This document shows positions 53,719-63,864 of a stretch of DNA of 64,000 nt, one piece after another. Below the pieces are notes generated by a model, which had not been told where the DNA came from, made no database searches, and was given only the letters and a program-made list of their open reading frames with translations. Both the position numbers and the translations under genes were made by a program. Every line of letters starts with the position of its first letter. Position 1 is the stretch's first letter. The stretch comes from Anaerolineae bacterium. Lineage in GTDB: Bacteria > Chloroflexota > Anaerolineae > Aggregatilineales > Phototrophicaceae. Where the stretch lies: contig JAJEAA010000005.1 of assembly GCA_022824365.1 (NCBI GenBank), forward strand, positions 62,001 through 126,000, read 5' to 3'.

Positions 53719-55257
53719 ATGACCACCGCCCCGCCCGTGCTCGAAGTCCGCGGCATCACAAAACGCTTCCCCGGCGTGCTGGCCAACGACAACATCAACC
53801 TGACCCTGCGCAAGGGACAGGTCCTCGGCTTGCTGGGCGAGAACGGCGCTGGCAAATCCACGCTGATGAACCTGATCTACGGGTTGTACAAGCCGGACGA
53901 GGGCGAGATCCTCGTCAATGGCGAACCGGTGGAAATCGCCGGCTCGAAGGACGCCATCGAGTTGGGCATCGGCATGGTGCATCAGCATTTCCAACTGGTG
54001 GATGTGCTGACCGTGACTGAGAACGTCATGCTGGGCAATGAAGCGGTCAGCGGTCCCTTCCTGCGGCGGGATCGGGCGCGGGCGGAAATTCAGCAGCTCT
54101 CCCGCGAGTATGGCTTGGATGTGGATCCGGACGCGCTGATTTCCGACCTGCCGGTGGGCATTCAGCAGCGGGTGGAGATCATCAAGGCGCTGTATCGTCA
54201 CGCCGATATCCTCATCCTCGATGAGCCGACGGCGGTTCTGACGCCGCAGGAGACGCGCGGCTTGTTCAAGATTATGCGCGCGCTGCTGGACAAAGGCGTC
54301 AGCATCATCTTCATCAGCCACAAATTAAAAGAGGTGCTGGAGATCTGCGACGAGGTGGTCGTGCTGCGGCGGGGCGCGGTCGCGGGCCATGCCGACCCCA
54401 AGGAGTCGACCGAGCAGTCGCTAGCGTCGCTGATGGTCGGGCGGGATGTCATCCTGGAAGTGGAAAAAGCAACCGCGACGCCCGGCGACGAGATTCTCAA
54501 TGTTCTGAACCTGCGGGTGAATGACGATCGCGGATTGCCGGCGGTGGAGGGGGTCAGTTTTACTGTGCATCGCGGCGAGATTCTCGGGCTGGCCGGAGTA
54601 CAGGGCAATGGGCAGACCGAACTGGTCGAGGCGCTGACGGGGATGCGCCCGGTCGAAAGCGGACGCTTCTTCATCAAGGGCGTCGACTTGACCGGCGCTT
54701 CGCCGCGGAAAGTGACCGAGCGCGGCGTCGGGCATGTGCCGGAAGATCGTCAGCGCGATGGCTTGGTCTCGAGCTTCACTGTCATGCACAATCTGGTGCT
54801 CTGCACTTATTATCAGGCTGCCTTCTCGCAGTCGATTGTGGTGGACGACCGCGCCATCGCCGAGAACGCGCGTCAACTGGTCCAACAATATGATGTGCGC
54901 CCGCCCATCATCAACAATATCGCGGGGGGGTTATCGGGCGGCAACCAGCAGAAGGTGATCGTGGCGCGGGAGTTCTCGCGCGATACCGAACTGCTCATCG
55001 CGGCGCAGCCGACGCGCGGGCTGGATGTAGGTTCAATCGAATTTATCCACAAGCAGATCATCCGCATGCGCGATGAAGGCGATGGCGTGCTGTTGGTGTC
55101 ATCGGAATTGGACGAGATATTGAGCTTGGCTGATCGCGTGGCGGTGATGTTTGAAGGCGAGATCATCGATATCTTGCCGATTGAAGAAGCCGATCGCGAT
55201 ACGGTCGGTTTGCGGATGGCCGGCGTGCGCGAAGCGGCGCAGGATGGCGCGACATGA
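53719..55257 (+). CDS. nucleoside/simple-sugar ABC transporter ATPase (two domains)
   Basis: This 512-residue ATPase has two nucleotide domains. The first has Walker [10 protein letters not shown], signature LPVGIQQR, Walker [12 protein letters not shown] and a switch His in FISHKLKE. The second has a relaxed Walker A (GVQGNGQTE), a canonical LSGGNQQK and AAQPTRGLD in place of the usual Walker B Glu pattern, as is normal for this class. It heads the operon with the permeases at 55254 and 57485 and a BMP-type binding protein, matching guanosine/nucleoside importers such as NupABC. Confidence 0.92.
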   Translation: MTTAPPVLEVRGITKRFPGVLANDNINLTLRKGQVLGLLGENGAGKSTLMNLIYGLYKPDEGEILVNGEPVEIAGSKDAIELGIGMVHQHFQLVDVLTVTENVMLGNEAVSGPFLRRDRARAEIQQLSREYGLDVDPDALISDLPVGIQQRVEIIKALYRHADILILDEPTAVLTPQETRGLFKIMRALLDKGVSIIFISHKLKEVLEICDEVVVLRRGAVAGHADPKESTEQSLASLMVGRDVILEVEKATATPGDEILNVLNLRVNDDRGLPAVEGVSFTVHRGEILGLAGVQGNGQTELVEALTGMRPVESGRFFIKGVDLTGASPRKVTERGVGHVPEDRQRDGLVSSFTVMHNLVLCTYYQAAFSQSIVVDDRAIAENARQLVQQYDVRPPIINNIAGGLSGGNQQKVIVAREFSRDTELLIAAQPTRGLDVGSIEFIHKQIIRMRDEGDGVLLVSSELDEILSLADRVAVMFEGEIIDILPIEEADRDTVGLRMAGVREAAQDGAT

Positions 55258-57482
55258 GCGAGCCAGCGGAACGGAGGCAGCCGCGCGGTTTCATCGGCTT
55301 CTGGCTGCGCGTCTCGCCGAGTCTGGTGCCGGTCTTCGCCGTGATCACCGCTTTTCTGGTCGGCATCCCGTTGATCACGATCACGGTCAGCGACAACGCC
55401 CTGCAGCCGGATATTCAAGAGGGCTTGCGCGTCTCCTCAACCGCCTATGTCGCGCTGGTCGAGTCCATCACCGGCTTGACGATCAACAAGGTCGCCGGCG
55501 TCGATGACTTCGGCGAGATGCGAACCTATGCGGCGAGCGAGGAAATCACTACCCGGCGCAGTTTGTCGCGGCAGGCGCGTCCCTTTGAGCGGGTGCTGGA
55601 AGTGGGCAAGGAGGAGACGCGGCTCTATGGCGAGTTCTTCGCCCGCTACGCCATCGATGAAGACCGGGCGGTCGCCATCAGCGAGCGGCTGGAGACCATC
55701 GCCGAGGTGGGCGCGGACGAGTTGCGCGGGCTGGAGCCGCTGCTTGACGAACTCTCGGATCTGCGCCGCTCCGAAGTTGGCGACTTGGCGGAGATAGTGC
55801 TGAGCGCCGAAACCTTGAGCGGCGACGCCCTGACGCAAGCCAGCGCGCTTTACCCGGCTTTGGCGGAGATGTCGGCGTCGCAGCTTGAAGAAGCGCGCGC
55901 TGGATTGGCGCTGATCGATGAATACGGCCAGGTCGCCCTGCAGCGCAGTCACATCGCGCTGGCGCAACTGGACCGTCTGGGCATCGCGCCGGGCAGTGAA
56001 GACGCGGCCATGCTGGAAGCCATCGTCGCGGCGGATTATGACGATGTCGAAGAGGCGATCGAGACGCTGGCGACGTTGGACGCGCTGGGCATCGACGACC
56101 CAGCGGCATTGGGCGCGCAATTCCGCATCGTGGGCCGCATGTACGAATCGGAATACCTGACGGGCGATTTGGTGAACGCGGCGCTTGATGATCAACTGGA
56201 CGCGGCGCTGCGGCGACATCTGGTGATCCGCCGGCCCGGCAATCGCGTCCTCAACGCCGATGACCTGGGCGATGTGAGCTTCGGCATCTTGAAAAACGAA
56301 CAAGACCTGGAAGTGCTCTTCTTGCGCCTGGGCAATCGGGTCTTGCTATTCATCCCATCAAATCTGGAGAAGACCATCGTCCGCGCCATTCCTTTCATCA
56401 TCGCCGGTCTGGCGGTGGGGCTGGGCTTCAAAGCCGGGCTATTCAACATCGGCGCGGAAGGACAGCTTTATGCCGGGGCGATCGCGGTGGCGGCGCTGGG
56501 CGCATTCGCTTCACCGGCGACATCGCCGCTGATTTTGCTGCCGGCGGTGCTGCTCTTCGGCATCCTGGGCGGTTTCTTATGGGGCGCATTGCCCGGCGCG
56601 CTCAAGGCATACACGGGCGCGCATGAAGTCATCACGACCATCATGCTCAACTTCATCGCCATTCTCATCGTCGACTGGCTGATCAAATCGGTGGAGCCGG
56701 TCATCCTCGGCGATGTCAATGCCAGCGTGCCCAAGACACCGGTGATCCTGCCGGCGGCCATGCTGCCAACGATGGATACGATTACGACGCCGCTCGCCCT
56801 GCTTCTGATGATGGCGGCTGTTGCCGTCGTAGCTTTCCTGCTCAATTACTTGCCCGAACGGCGCGATAATCCCCAAGCCGCTCGGCGCAGCGGTCTCATC
56901 TGGGCTGGCGTCATGGCGGCGCTGCAACTCTTCCTGGTCTTAATCGCGGTCGGCGACCAATCCAAATTGCATTTCGGCTTCTGGCTGATGATCGCGGCGG
57001 TCTGGCTGACGGACTGGTTCCTGGCGCGGACGACGCCGGGCTTCGAGCTGCGGACGGTCGGCGCGAACCAGAACGCGGCCAAATACGCCGGCATGAGCGT
57101 GCCGCGCAATATCATGTTGGCGATGGCGTTGAGCGGCATGTTGGCGGGACTGGCCGGCGCCATCGAAATCAGCGGCGTCGAACATGTCATGCACCCGCGC
57201 TTCTTCGCCGGCGTCGGCTTTGACGCCATCGCGGTCGCTTTGCTGGCGCGGAACAATCCCAAAGGCATGGTCTGGGCGGGTTTGCTCTGGGGCGGCTTGC
57301 TCAGCGGCGCGGCCCTGATGCAGATTCGCGCCGATATTTCCATCGACCTGGTCAAGATCGTGCAGGCGCTGATCATCATGTTCGTCGCGGCCGACCAGAT
57401 CATTCGCTTCCTCTGGCGCGTGCCCAAACGCAGCGCCGAAGAAGAAGGCGAACTCGTCTTCTCGACTGGCTGGGGAGGCTAG
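55254..57482 (+). CDS. nucleoside-type ABC permease with a large extracytoplasmic insertion
   Basis: This 742-residue permease overlaps the ATPase gene by four bases (ATGA). The first membrane helix is at residues 24-45. Then come about 320 residues without membrane segments, acidic and helical ([51 protein letters not shown]). From about residue 370 a normal permease follows ([34 protein letters not shown]). Typical members have about 350 residues. By topology the extra part lies outside the membrane, where it could contact the binding protein. No domain was recognised in it. Confidence 0.88.
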   Translation: MSEPAERRQPRGFIGFWLRVSPSLVPVFAVITAFLVGIPLITITVSDNALQPDIQEGLRVSSTAYVALVESITGLTINKVAGVDDFGEMRTYAASEEITTRRSLSRQARPFERVLEVGKEETRLYGEFFARYAIDEDRAVAISERLETIAEVGADELRGLEPLLDELSDLRRSEVGDLAEIVLSAETLSGDALTQASALYPALAEMSASQLEEARAGLALIDEYGQVALQRSHIALAQLDRLGIAPGSEDAAMLEAIVAADYDDVEEAIETLATLDALGIDDPAALGAQFRIVGRMYESEYLTGDLVNAALDDQLDAALRRHLVIRRPGNRVLNADDLGDVSFGILKNEQDLEVLFLRLGNRVLLFIPSNLEKTIVRAIPFIIAGLAVGLGFKAGLFNIGAEGQLYAGAIAVAALGAFASPATSPLILLPAVLLFGILGGFLWGALPGALKAYTGAHEVITTIMLNFIAILIVDWLIKSVEPVILGDVNASVPKTPVILPAAMLPTMDTITTPLALLLMMAAVAVVAFLLNYLPERRDNPQAARRSGLIWAGVMAALQLFLVLIAVGDQSKLHFGFWLMIAAVWLTDWFLARTTPGFELRTVGANQNAAKYAGMSVPRNIMLAMALSGMLAGLAGAIEISGVEHVMHPRFFAGVGFDAIAVALLARNNPKGMVWAGLLWGGLLSGAALMQIRADISIDLVKIVQALIIMFVAADQIIRFLWRVPKRSAEEEGELVFSTGWGG

Positions 57483-57484
57483 CC

Positions 57485-58786
57485 ATGACCGCCACCAGCA
57501 AGCCCAAGACGCGCCGTCCAAGCATCAGAATCACGCGCAGACGCATCATCGCGCTCCTGCTTATCCTGCTCGGCCTTTTCATCTTCGTCGAAGCCGGAAC
57601 GCTGGATAGCGAACTCGTCACCACGCTGACCTTCGAATCGACCTCCCTGGGCGAAGAGCCGACCGTGGGCAACATCCCGGTGCCGACCTCGCCCTACCTC
57701 GTCGTCATCGGCCTGCTCTTCATCGTCAGCGGCGGATTGAACCTTGTCGAATGGCAGGAGTCGCGTCCGCGGGGGATCAGCCTGGCGCTGCTGGCAATCT
57801 GCGGTCTGCTATTCATCCCGACCGTCATCATCGCGGCGGCGGCCGGCAACGAGACTAATCTGACAACCATCGTCGCCGAAAGCCTGCGCTTGGCCACGCC
57901 ACTGGCCATCGGCGCTTTCGCCGGCATCTGGTGCGAGCGGGCTGGCGTGGTCAATATCGCCATCGAAGGCATGATGTTATTCGCCGCCTGTTTCGGCTTC
58001 ACCACTCTCTTCTTCCTGCGCGCGACGCCTTTGCCTTTGGAGACGGCGCAGTTGCTGGCGGTCATCATCGCCGTGCTGGCCGGCGGCTTGATCGCCCTGC
58101 TGCATGGCTGGCTCTCCATCACTTTCCGCACCGATCAGATCGTCAGCGGCACCGTCATCAATATCCTGGCGGTGGGCGTGACCAGTTTCGTCCGCCGCGA
58201 ATACCTGCTCTCCACCGAAGCGGGCGCGGCCAAGCTGGGCAATATCGCCATCCCGATCCTGAGCGACCTGCCCGTCATCGGCGAGGCTATCTTCACCAAC
58301 CAGCCCATCTTCTTCATGATGTTTGTCATGCTGGCCTTCACCCATATCGTGATGTTCTATACGCGCTGGGGCTTGCGGACGCGGGCGGTCGGCGAACATC
58401 CCCACGCCGCCGATACGCTGGGCATCAACGTCAATCGCACGCGCTGGACCAACGTCTTCATCAGCGGCATGATCGCCGGTTTGGCGGGCGCCTGGTTCTC
58501 GCTGGAAGCGACCGGCAGCTTCAATGACGGCATGACGCGCGGGGCCGGTTTCATCGCGCTGGCGGCGATGATCTTCGGCAAGTGGACGCCCATCGGCGCA
58601 TTCGGCGCGGCGCTGCTCTTCGGTTTCTCCGATTCTCTGGGCATCCGCTTGCAGATGGTCGGCGTCGGCTTCCCGGTGCAGTTCTTGCAGATGGTGCCCT
58701 ACGCGGTGACGCTGGTGGTCCTGGCTGGTTTCATCGGGCGGGCGAGTCCGCCGAAAGCGGTGGGCCAGCCTTATGTGAAGGAGTGA
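57485..58786 (+). CDS. nucleoside-type ABC permease, second subunit
   Basis: This 433-residue permease starts two bases after the first permease's stop, with GGAGG upstream. The conserved part starts near ESLRLATPLAIGAFAGIWCERAG and includes NIAIEGMM and ISGMIAGLAGAWFSLEATG. The N-terminus carries about 100 extra residues with three or four hydrophobic helices (LLLILLGLFIFVEA, YLVVIGLLFIVSGGLNL, LALLAICGLLFIPTV). It pairs with the 55254 subunit. Confidence 0.9.
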   Translation: MTATSKPKTRRPSIRITRRRIIALLLILLGLFIFVEAGTLDSELVTTLTFESTSLGEEPTVGNIPVPTSPYLVVIGLLFIVSGGLNLVEWQESRPRGISLALLAICGLLFIPTVIIAAAAGNETNLTTIVAESLRLATPLAIGAFAGIWCERAGVVNIAIEGMMLFAACFGFTTLFFLRATPLPLETAQLLAVIIAVLAGGLIALLHGWLSITFRTDQIVSGTVINILAVGVTSFVRREYLLSTEAGAAKLGNIAIPILSDLPVIGEAIFTNQPIFFMMFVMLAFTHIVMFYTRWGLRTRAVGEHPHAADTLGINVNRTRWTNVFISGMIAGLAGAWFSLEATGSFNDGMTRGAGFIALAAMIFGKWTPIGAFGAALLFGFSDSLGIRLQMVGVGFPVQFLQMVPYAVTLVVLAGFIGRASPPKAVGQPYVKE

Positions 58787-58829
58787 CAGAGCCTTATCCC
58801 GCGGGAAAGCGCGAAAGGACAAGGACGAT

Positions 58830-59090
58830 ATGTTGATTGATATTCCAAAAGAAGTCGCTGAGCGCCTGCAAGCAATGGCGGAAGAACAGGGCTGCTCGGT
58901 TGGCGAACTGCTGCGTAATTGGGTGGATCCCGAAACGGCAGAACCAAAGTACGCCACGCTCGCTGATATGGCGCGGAATGCCCAGGCCGCCAACCTGGGC
59001 AAAGGCAAGCCGGTAGATACTTCCTCGCGCAGCCGCGAGATCCTCAAAGCGGAATTCCCTGACTATATCAGACGGAACAAAGCCACTTGA
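58830..59090 (+). CDS. VapB-like antitoxin
   Basis: This 86-residue protein starts MLIDIPKEVAERLQAMAEEQG, a ribbon-helix-helix-like or helix pair opening, and ends in an acidic and basic tail (SREILKAEFPDYIRRN) of the toxin-neutralising kind. GGACAAGGA precedes the ATG. Its stop overlaps the remnant of a PIN-domain toxin gene, so this was a vapBC module. It sits inside the BMP-type importer operon between the permeases and the binding protein. Confidence 0.65.
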   Translation: MLIDIPKEVAERLQAMAEEQGCSVGELLRNWVDPETAEPKYATLADMARNAQAANLGKGKPVDTSSRSREILKAEFPDYIRRNKAT

Positions 59091-59236
59091 GCATCGTAGC
59101 GGAATTCGATGTAGTCGATTGTTGCATCATAGCTTTGGCGGAGCGCTTGCAAATCACGAAAATTGCGACATTTGACAGACGGGATTTCCTCATCGTTCGG
59201 CCAAGCCATACGGACTATTTTGAGATTCTGCCCTAA
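59087..59236 (+). pseudogene. truncated PIN-domain (VapC) toxin, C-terminal part only
   Basis: In the +1 frame after the antitoxin, an uninterrupted 49-residue stretch reads as the second half of a PIN domain: EFDVVDCCIIALAERLQITKI, then ATFDRRDFLIVRPSH, with acidic positions in the expected spacing, ending in a stop at 59236. VapC toxins have about 130 residues, so the first two thirds, with the catalytic Asp and Glu, are missing. The antitoxin beside it is intact. The likely cause is an internal deletion. Confidence 0.7.
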
Positions 59237-59649
59237 ACCTGTCAAGCTATGACTCGGACGTTTTAGCGAAACGCCCCTGCGCCTTCAGCCCGTTCGCGGC
59301 AGGCGCGCGACAGTACGAAATTTCAAACCTGAGAACATTTGTTCACTTTTCCGAGCCGATTTATGCTATCCTGATCGCATGAAGGTCTGCGCCCGCAGCA
59401 CGATTGCCCAGGGCATTTCTCAGTCCCCAACCGGCAGATGGCCAGATTGCCAGATTGCCAAAAAAAGTTTTTCCGGCGGCCATGGCCATTCGACCATTGG
59501 AGAAAAAACTATCTCTTTCCAAGACAAACTTCCAATTACAGTTCCAAACCGCCGCGCCGCTGCCCGGGCGCATTGAAAAACCGGTCTCAAAACGGTAGAG
59601 TAAGGATGGCAATAAACCCTCCACCTAAGCCATTTCGGGAGAAAATCAC
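59237..59649. other. intergenic gap before the duplicated BMP gene
   Basis: No gene is supported; the short open frames overlap each other and lack ribosome sites. A weak promoter-like pair (TTGTTC at 59339, TATGCT at 59362, spacer 17) and a short direct repeat GCCAGATTGCCAGATTGCC at about 59441 are visible. Hairpin A is absent. Confidence 0.4.
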
Positions 59650-61692
59650 ATGAAGAAGCTCATTGTCTTATTGAGCCTGATCGCGCTGCTTATAGGGCTG
59701 ATTCCCTTAGCGGCGGCGCAGGACGGTGTGGAAACCTTGTGCCTCGTGACCGACCTCGGTCGCGTCAACGACGGCACCTTCAACCAATTCGCGCATGAGG
59801 GCGCGCTGGAAGCGGCTGACGAGTACGACCTGGAATACCGCTGGATCGAAACCCAGGCCGAGACCGATTACGAAGCCAATATCCAGACCTGCATCGACGA
59901 AGGCTTTGAAGTCATCGTCACGGTCGGCTTCCTGATCGCGGACGCCACCAACGCCGCGGCCGAAGCCAATCCCGATGTCTACTTCCTCGGCGTCGACCAA
60001 TTCGTCATGGGCGGACCGACGAACTATGTGGGCATACAATTCCGCGAAGATCAATCGGGCTTCCTGGCGGGCGTCCTGGCGGCGCAAGTGGCGGATTCCA
60101 TCGGCTCGGATACCATCGCCGGCGTCTACGGCATTGATATCCCGCCGGTCAAGAAGTTCCGCAACGGCTTCGAGCAAGGCGCGCGCTACATCAATGCCGA
60201 TATGAACCTGCTCGGCGTTTACATCGATAACTTCGTCGCGCCCGATCGCGGCGCATCGGCGGCCGAGCAATTCATCGGCGAAGGCGCTTCGGTCATATTC
60301 GGCGCGGGCGGTCCCACCGGCACTGGCGGCATCCTGGCGGCGGCGCAGAGTGGCGTCTTCGTCATCGGCGTCGACCAGGACGAATGGGTCACGAGCTTCG
60401 GCAGCGGCGAAACACCGGGCAGCGAATACATCATCTCCAGCGCGATCAAGCGCGTCGACCAAGGCGTCTACGATATGGTGGCGGCGATCGCTGAGCGCAT
60501 GATGGACGACTTCCCGGGCGGCAGCATCTACCTGATGGATGTGGCGCTGAACGGCGTCGGTTTGGCGGAGAAGCATGAAGCCGATATCGACGATGCCTTC
60601 TTCGAGACGGCCGACGAAGTCGCTGAGTTGATGATCGCCGGCGAAATCAGCACCGGCGTCGACCCGGTCTCGGGCGACCTCATGATGGACGACATGATGG
60701 AAGATCAGTCCGCGGACATGATGATGGGCGTCGAGACTGTCTGCCTCGTCACCGACCTGGGCCGCGTCAATGACGGCACCTTCAATCAGTCGGCGCACGA
60801 AGGCGCGGTCGGGGCGGCCGATGAATACGACCTCGAATACAAGTTCATCGAGACCCAAGCCGAGACTGACTACGAAGCCAATATCCAGACCTGCGTTGAC
60901 GAGGGCTTTGAGGTCATCATCACCGTCGGCTTCTTGATCGCGGACGCCACCTACGCCGCCGCCGAGGCGCATCCGGATGTTTACTTCCTGGGCGTCGATC
61001 AGTTCGTGGCGGAGGGACCGAGCAACTATGTCGGCATCCAGTTCCGCGAGGATCAGTCCGGCTTCATGACGGGCGTGCTGGCGGCTTTCGTGGCGGAATG
61101 GCAAGGCTCGGATATGATCGCCGGCGTCTACGGCATCGATATCCCGCCGGTCAAGCGCTTCCGCAACGGCTATGAGCAAGGCGCCATGTACGTGAATCCC
61201 GATCTGACGATCCTCGGCGTCTACATCGACAGCTTCGTCGCCCCCGATCGCGGCGCTTCGGCCGCCCTGCAATTCATCGGCGAAGGCGCGACCGTGCTCT
61301 TCGGCGGCGGCGGACCCACCGGCACCGGCGCCATCCTGGCCGGCGCGCAAGAAGGCGTCTACGTCATCGGCGTCGACAAGGACGAATGGCTGACGAGCTT
61401 CGGCGCGGGCGAGACCCCCGGCTCCGAGTTCATCATTTCCAGCGCCATGAAGCGCGTCGATCAAGGCGTCTACGACATGGTGGCGATGCTGGCGGAAGGC
61501 GACTTGAGCGACTTCCCCGGCGGAGACGTCTTCCTGATGGACGCGGCGATGAACGGCGTGGGCTTGGCGCCGCCGCATGAAGCCGATATCCCGGATTCGG
61601 TCTGGGACAAGGTGGACGAGGTCAACGCCGAACTGATCGCCGGCAACATCGAGACGGGCGTGAACCTGATCACGGGCGACCTGCTGGAGTAG
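59650..61692 (+). CDS. internally duplicated BMP-family substrate-binding protein
   Basis: This 680-residue protein has a signal peptide (residues 1-24, no lipobox Cys) and two full BMP/PnrA-type nucleoside-binding domains at residues 27-345 and 361-680, joined by a Met/Asp-rich linker of about 15 residues. A gap-free comparison by eye gives 73 differences over 319 positions (about 77% identical). Both copies keep CLVTDLGRVNDGTFNQ, YVGIQFREDQSGF, GVYGIDIPPVK and RVDQGVYDMV. The family norm is one domain of about 350 residues, often a lipoprotein. It serves the importer encoded at 53719-58786. Confidence 0.92.
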   Translation: MKKLIVLLSLIALLIGLIPLAAAQDGVETLCLVTDLGRVNDGTFNQFAHEGALEAADEYDLEYRWIETQAETDYEANIQTCIDEGFEVIVTVGFLIADATNAAAEANPDVYFLGVDQFVMGGPTNYVGIQFREDQSGFLAGVLAAQVADSIGSDTIAGVYGIDIPPVKKFRNGFEQGARYINADMNLLGVYIDNFVAPDRGASAAEQFIGEGASVIFGAGGPTGTGGILAAAQSGVFVIGVDQDEWVTSFGSGETPGSEYIISSAIKRVDQGVYDMVAAIAERMMDDFPGGSIYLMDVALNGVGLAEKHEADIDDAFFETADEVAELMIAGEISTGVDPVSGDLMMDDMMEDQSADMMMGVETVCLVTDLGRVNDGTFNQSAHEGAVGAADEYDLEYKFIETQAETDYEANIQTCVDEGFEVIITVGFLIADATYAAAEAHPDVYFLGVDQFVAEGPSNYVGIQFREDQSGFMTGVLAAFVAEWQGSDMIAGVYGIDIPPVKRFRNGYEQGAMYVNPDLTILGVYIDSFVAPDRGASAALQFIGEGATVLFGGGGPTGTGAILAGAQEGVYVIGVDKDEWLTSFGAGETPGSEFIISSAMKRVDQGVYDMVAMLAEGDLSDFPGGDVFLMDAAMNGVGLAPPHEADIPDSVWDKVDEVNAELIAGNIETGVNLITGDLLE

Positions 61693-61720
61693 GCTCGCGC
61701 GAGCGGTAGAATTACAAAAG

Positions 61721-61744
61721 CAGCCTCATCAGATGATGGGGCTG
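61721..61744 (+). terminator. hairpin after the BMP gene
   Basis: CAGCCTCATC/GATGGGGCTG (one G-T pair) with loop AGAT, 28 bases after the stop. The T-run is only TT, so termination strength is doubtful. A near copy lies at 62230. Confidence 0.55.
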
Positions 61745-61879
61745 TTACGTATCTATCAGATATTGGCGCTTAACATGCCTGGCGGCGGACCAAGGCTGAG
61801 TTATCAAAATCTGCTAAAATGTGTGATACTATAATGGCATCGCTGTATTCATTACCTGATAGAAAGACTGGATCCTGAC

Positions 61880-62206
61880 ATGGCGGAACTCAGGAACAAT
61901 CATGAAAGACGGATTTCAACCATTGAAGGCGAGATGAAATCCTTAGCCACAAAAGCCGACCTCGCGGAATTCAAAGCTGAGATTATGGAGTATGTCCAGG
62001 CTGCGATTCAGAGCGCGATTCGAGCGCAGACGGATGAGTTCCGCGTGACCTTCGATAAATTCAGTGAGACACTAGAAAGGCAGAGCGGCGAAATCCGCGA
62101 GTTGCGCGAGAAGGAAAGCCGCTTCAGAGGCGCTGTCGACACGCTCAAGTACGCGCTGCCGTTTCTCATAAGTATCATTGCGGTGCTGGTGGCGGTCTTG
62201 AAATAA
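61880..62206 (+). CDS. coiled-coil protein with C-terminal membrane anchor, hypothetical
   Basis: This 108-residue protein starts with a charged coiled coil (RRISTIEGEMKSLATKADLAE through ETLERQSGEIRELREKE) and ends in one membrane helix (LPFLISIIAVLVAVLK). The LATKADL motif recalls DUF1640/CCDC90-like proteins, but the match is only by eye. It is framed by two near-identical hairpins (61721 and 62230) and a -10-like TATAAT at 61830, so it is probably a single-gene unit of unknown function. Confidence 0.65.
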   Translation: MAELRNNHERRISTIEGEMKSLATKADLAEFKAEIMEYVQAAIQSAIRAQTDEFRVTFDKFSETLERQSGEIRELREKESRFRGAVDTLKYALPFLISIIAVLVAVLK

Positions 62207-62229
62207 TCATCGGAAACCGAGCGGGAAAG

Positions 62230-62261
62230 CAGCCTCATCAGACGATGGGGCTGTTTCTTTT
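62230..62261. terminator. rho-independent terminator
   Basis: CAGCCTCATC/GATGGGGCTG with loop AGAC followed by TTTCTTTT. It lies 24 bases after the coiled-coil gene and just past the stop of the convergent aldehyde dehydrogenase, so it may serve both. Confidence 0.75.
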
Positions 62262-62265
62262 CGGG

Positions 62266-63843
62266 TTAGACCGCCTCATCCGTATACACATCATCCACCA
62301 AGCGCAGAATCCCCAGCGGATTGGCGTCTTGCAGCGCTGGCGGCAGCAGCGCCTCCGGCACATTCTGGAAGGCGATGGGGCGCATGAAGCGGTAAATCGC
62401 GTTCATGCCCACCGAAGTCGTGCCCGGCGCAGTCGTCGCCGGGTAGGGTCCGCCATGCTGCATGGCATGCACGACGGCGACGCCGGTGGGGAAGCCGTTC
62501 CAGATTACGCGCCCGGCTTTCTCGCGCAGTTGATGCAGCAAGCCGCCGATGGACTCCAGTTCGCTTTCTTCGGCGTGCACGGTGGTGGTCAGGTTGCCTT
62601 CGAGCGCGTCGACCGTGGACTTTAAGTCCTCCGCGCCAGCGCAGACGACGAATAGCGTGACCGGACCAAAATGCTCGACTTGCAAGCGATCATCATTGCG
62701 AATAGCGGCGGCGGTCGTCTGCATGACCGTGTTGCGGTAGCAGAAGTAGTCGCTCTCGCTGATAGCCTCGGCGCCGGTCAGCACTTCAATCTGCGGGTGG
62801 GTGACCGTGTCGCTGACGGCGCTGTTTAAGCCCGCCGCGATTGACTCGTTGAGCAGGATGCCGGCCGGGGCGGCTTCCATTTTTTCAGTGACCGCGCTGA
62901 TGAAGTCCCGCGATGCGCCGCTGTCTTCCAGCAGGATCAAGCCGGGATTGGTGCAGAACTGGCCCGTGCCCATCGTGACCGAGCCGACCAGACCATCGGC
63001 GATTTCGTCAGCGCGCGCGGCGAGAGCGGCTTGGGTGATGACCACCGGATTGACGCTGCCCATCTCGGCGTAAACGGGAATGGGGCGGGGGCGACGTGAG
63101 GCGGCGTCGTAGATGGCGCGGCCGCCGCGCAAGCTGCCGGTGAAGCCGACCGCTTCAATTGCCTCATGCGCGACCAGCCACTGACCGACATTGATGCCAT
63201 TGCCTTGCAGCAACGAGAAGGTTCCGGCGGGGAAGCCTTGTGCGGCTACCGCGGCGTTGATCGCCCCGGCAAACAGCTCCGACGTGGCGGGATGCCCCGG
63301 ATGCGCCTTGACAACTATAGGACAGCCAGCCGCCAAAGCCGACGCCGAATCGCCGCCGGCCACAGCAAAGGCGAAGGGGAAATTGCTGGCGGCGAAGACC
63401 GCCACTGGTCCCAGCGGGAATTGCATTTGTTTGATGGCTGGCTGTCCCGGCCCCTCGGTATTGATGATGGCGCGCAGGTAGGCGCCCTCGCGCAGCAGGT
63501 TGGCGAAGGCGCGGATCTGCCCGGTCGTCCGAGCGCGTTCGCCGGTCAAGCGCGGCAAGCCCAAGCCGGTCTCGCTATCGGCAGTGTGCAGCAGGTCATC
63601 GCCAAGCGCTTCGATCTGCTCCGCCGCTTCGTCGAGGAAGCCGGCGATCTTGCTCGATGGATAGTGCCGGATTTCCCCGAAGGCAGCGGCCGCAGCATTG
63701 ACGGCGCGATCGACCTCGGCGCGGGTGGCATTATAGAAAGGCAGGCTGCCGGTTGTTTTGTTGCGCGGATCGACGCTGAAAAATACGTCCGAGCCTTCAG
63801 CCGATAACTCGCCGGCGATACTGTTTTTACCCGAGAGTGACAT
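62266..63843 (-). CDS. aldehyde dehydrogenase (2,5-dioxovalerate/ketoglutarate-semialdehyde type)
   Basis: This 525-residue NAD(P)-dependent aldehyde dehydrogenase has FAASNFPFAF for cofactor and oxyanion contacts, VGFTGSLRGGRA, the general base Glu in YAEMGSVNP and the nucleophile Cys in MGTGQFCTNPG. Length and motifs fit alpha-ketoglutarate-semialdehyde dehydrogenases, which finish non-phosphorylating pentose and hexuronate breakdown. The ATG at 63843 follows AGGAG and is preferred over one 33 bases upstream. It is downstream of the partial gene at 63898. Confidence 0.88.
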   Translation of the reverse strand: MSLSGKNSIAGELSAEGSDVFFSVDPRNKTTGSLPFYNATRAEVDRAVNAAAAAFGEIRHYPSSKIAGFLDEAAEQIEALGDDLLHTADSETGLGLPRLTGERARTTGQIRAFANLLREGAYLRAIINTEGPGQPAIKQMQFPLGPVAVFAASNFPFAFAVAGGDSASALAAGCPIVVKAHPGHPATSELFAGAINAAVAAQGFPAGTFSLLQGNGINVGQWLVAHEAIEAVGFTGSLRGGRAIYDAASRRPRPIPVYAEMGSVNPVVITQAALAARADEIADGLVGSVTMGTGQFCTNPGLILLEDSGASRDFISAVTEKMEAAPAGILLNESIAAGLNSAVSDTVTHPQIEVLTGAEAISESDYFCYRNTVMQTTAAAIRNDDRLQVEHFGPVTLFVVCAGAEDLKSTVDALEGNLTTTVHAEESELESIGGLLHQLREKAGRVIWNGFPTGVAVVHAMQHGGPYPATTAPGTTSVGMNAIYRFMRPIAFQNVPEALLPPALQDANPLGILRLVDDVYTDEAV

Positions 63844-63864
63844 GGTTGGTCTCCTATATGTTTG

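Noticed and set aside
59379..59653. Three overlapping short frames before the BMP gene
   Set aside because: They overlap in different phases, lack ribosome sites and show no recognisable composition, so they are treated as non-coding.
59707..61578. Open frame of 623 codons antisense to the duplicated BMP gene
   Set aside because: It is a mirror of the tandem repeat in the true gene, without motifs or a start signal. The same applies to long antisense frames at 20920-22206 and 34229-35485.
28880..61692. Possible assembly artefact behind the two doubled binding proteins
   Set aside because: The halves differ at about 14% and 23% of residues and have distinct linkers, which collapse or duplication during assembly would not create.
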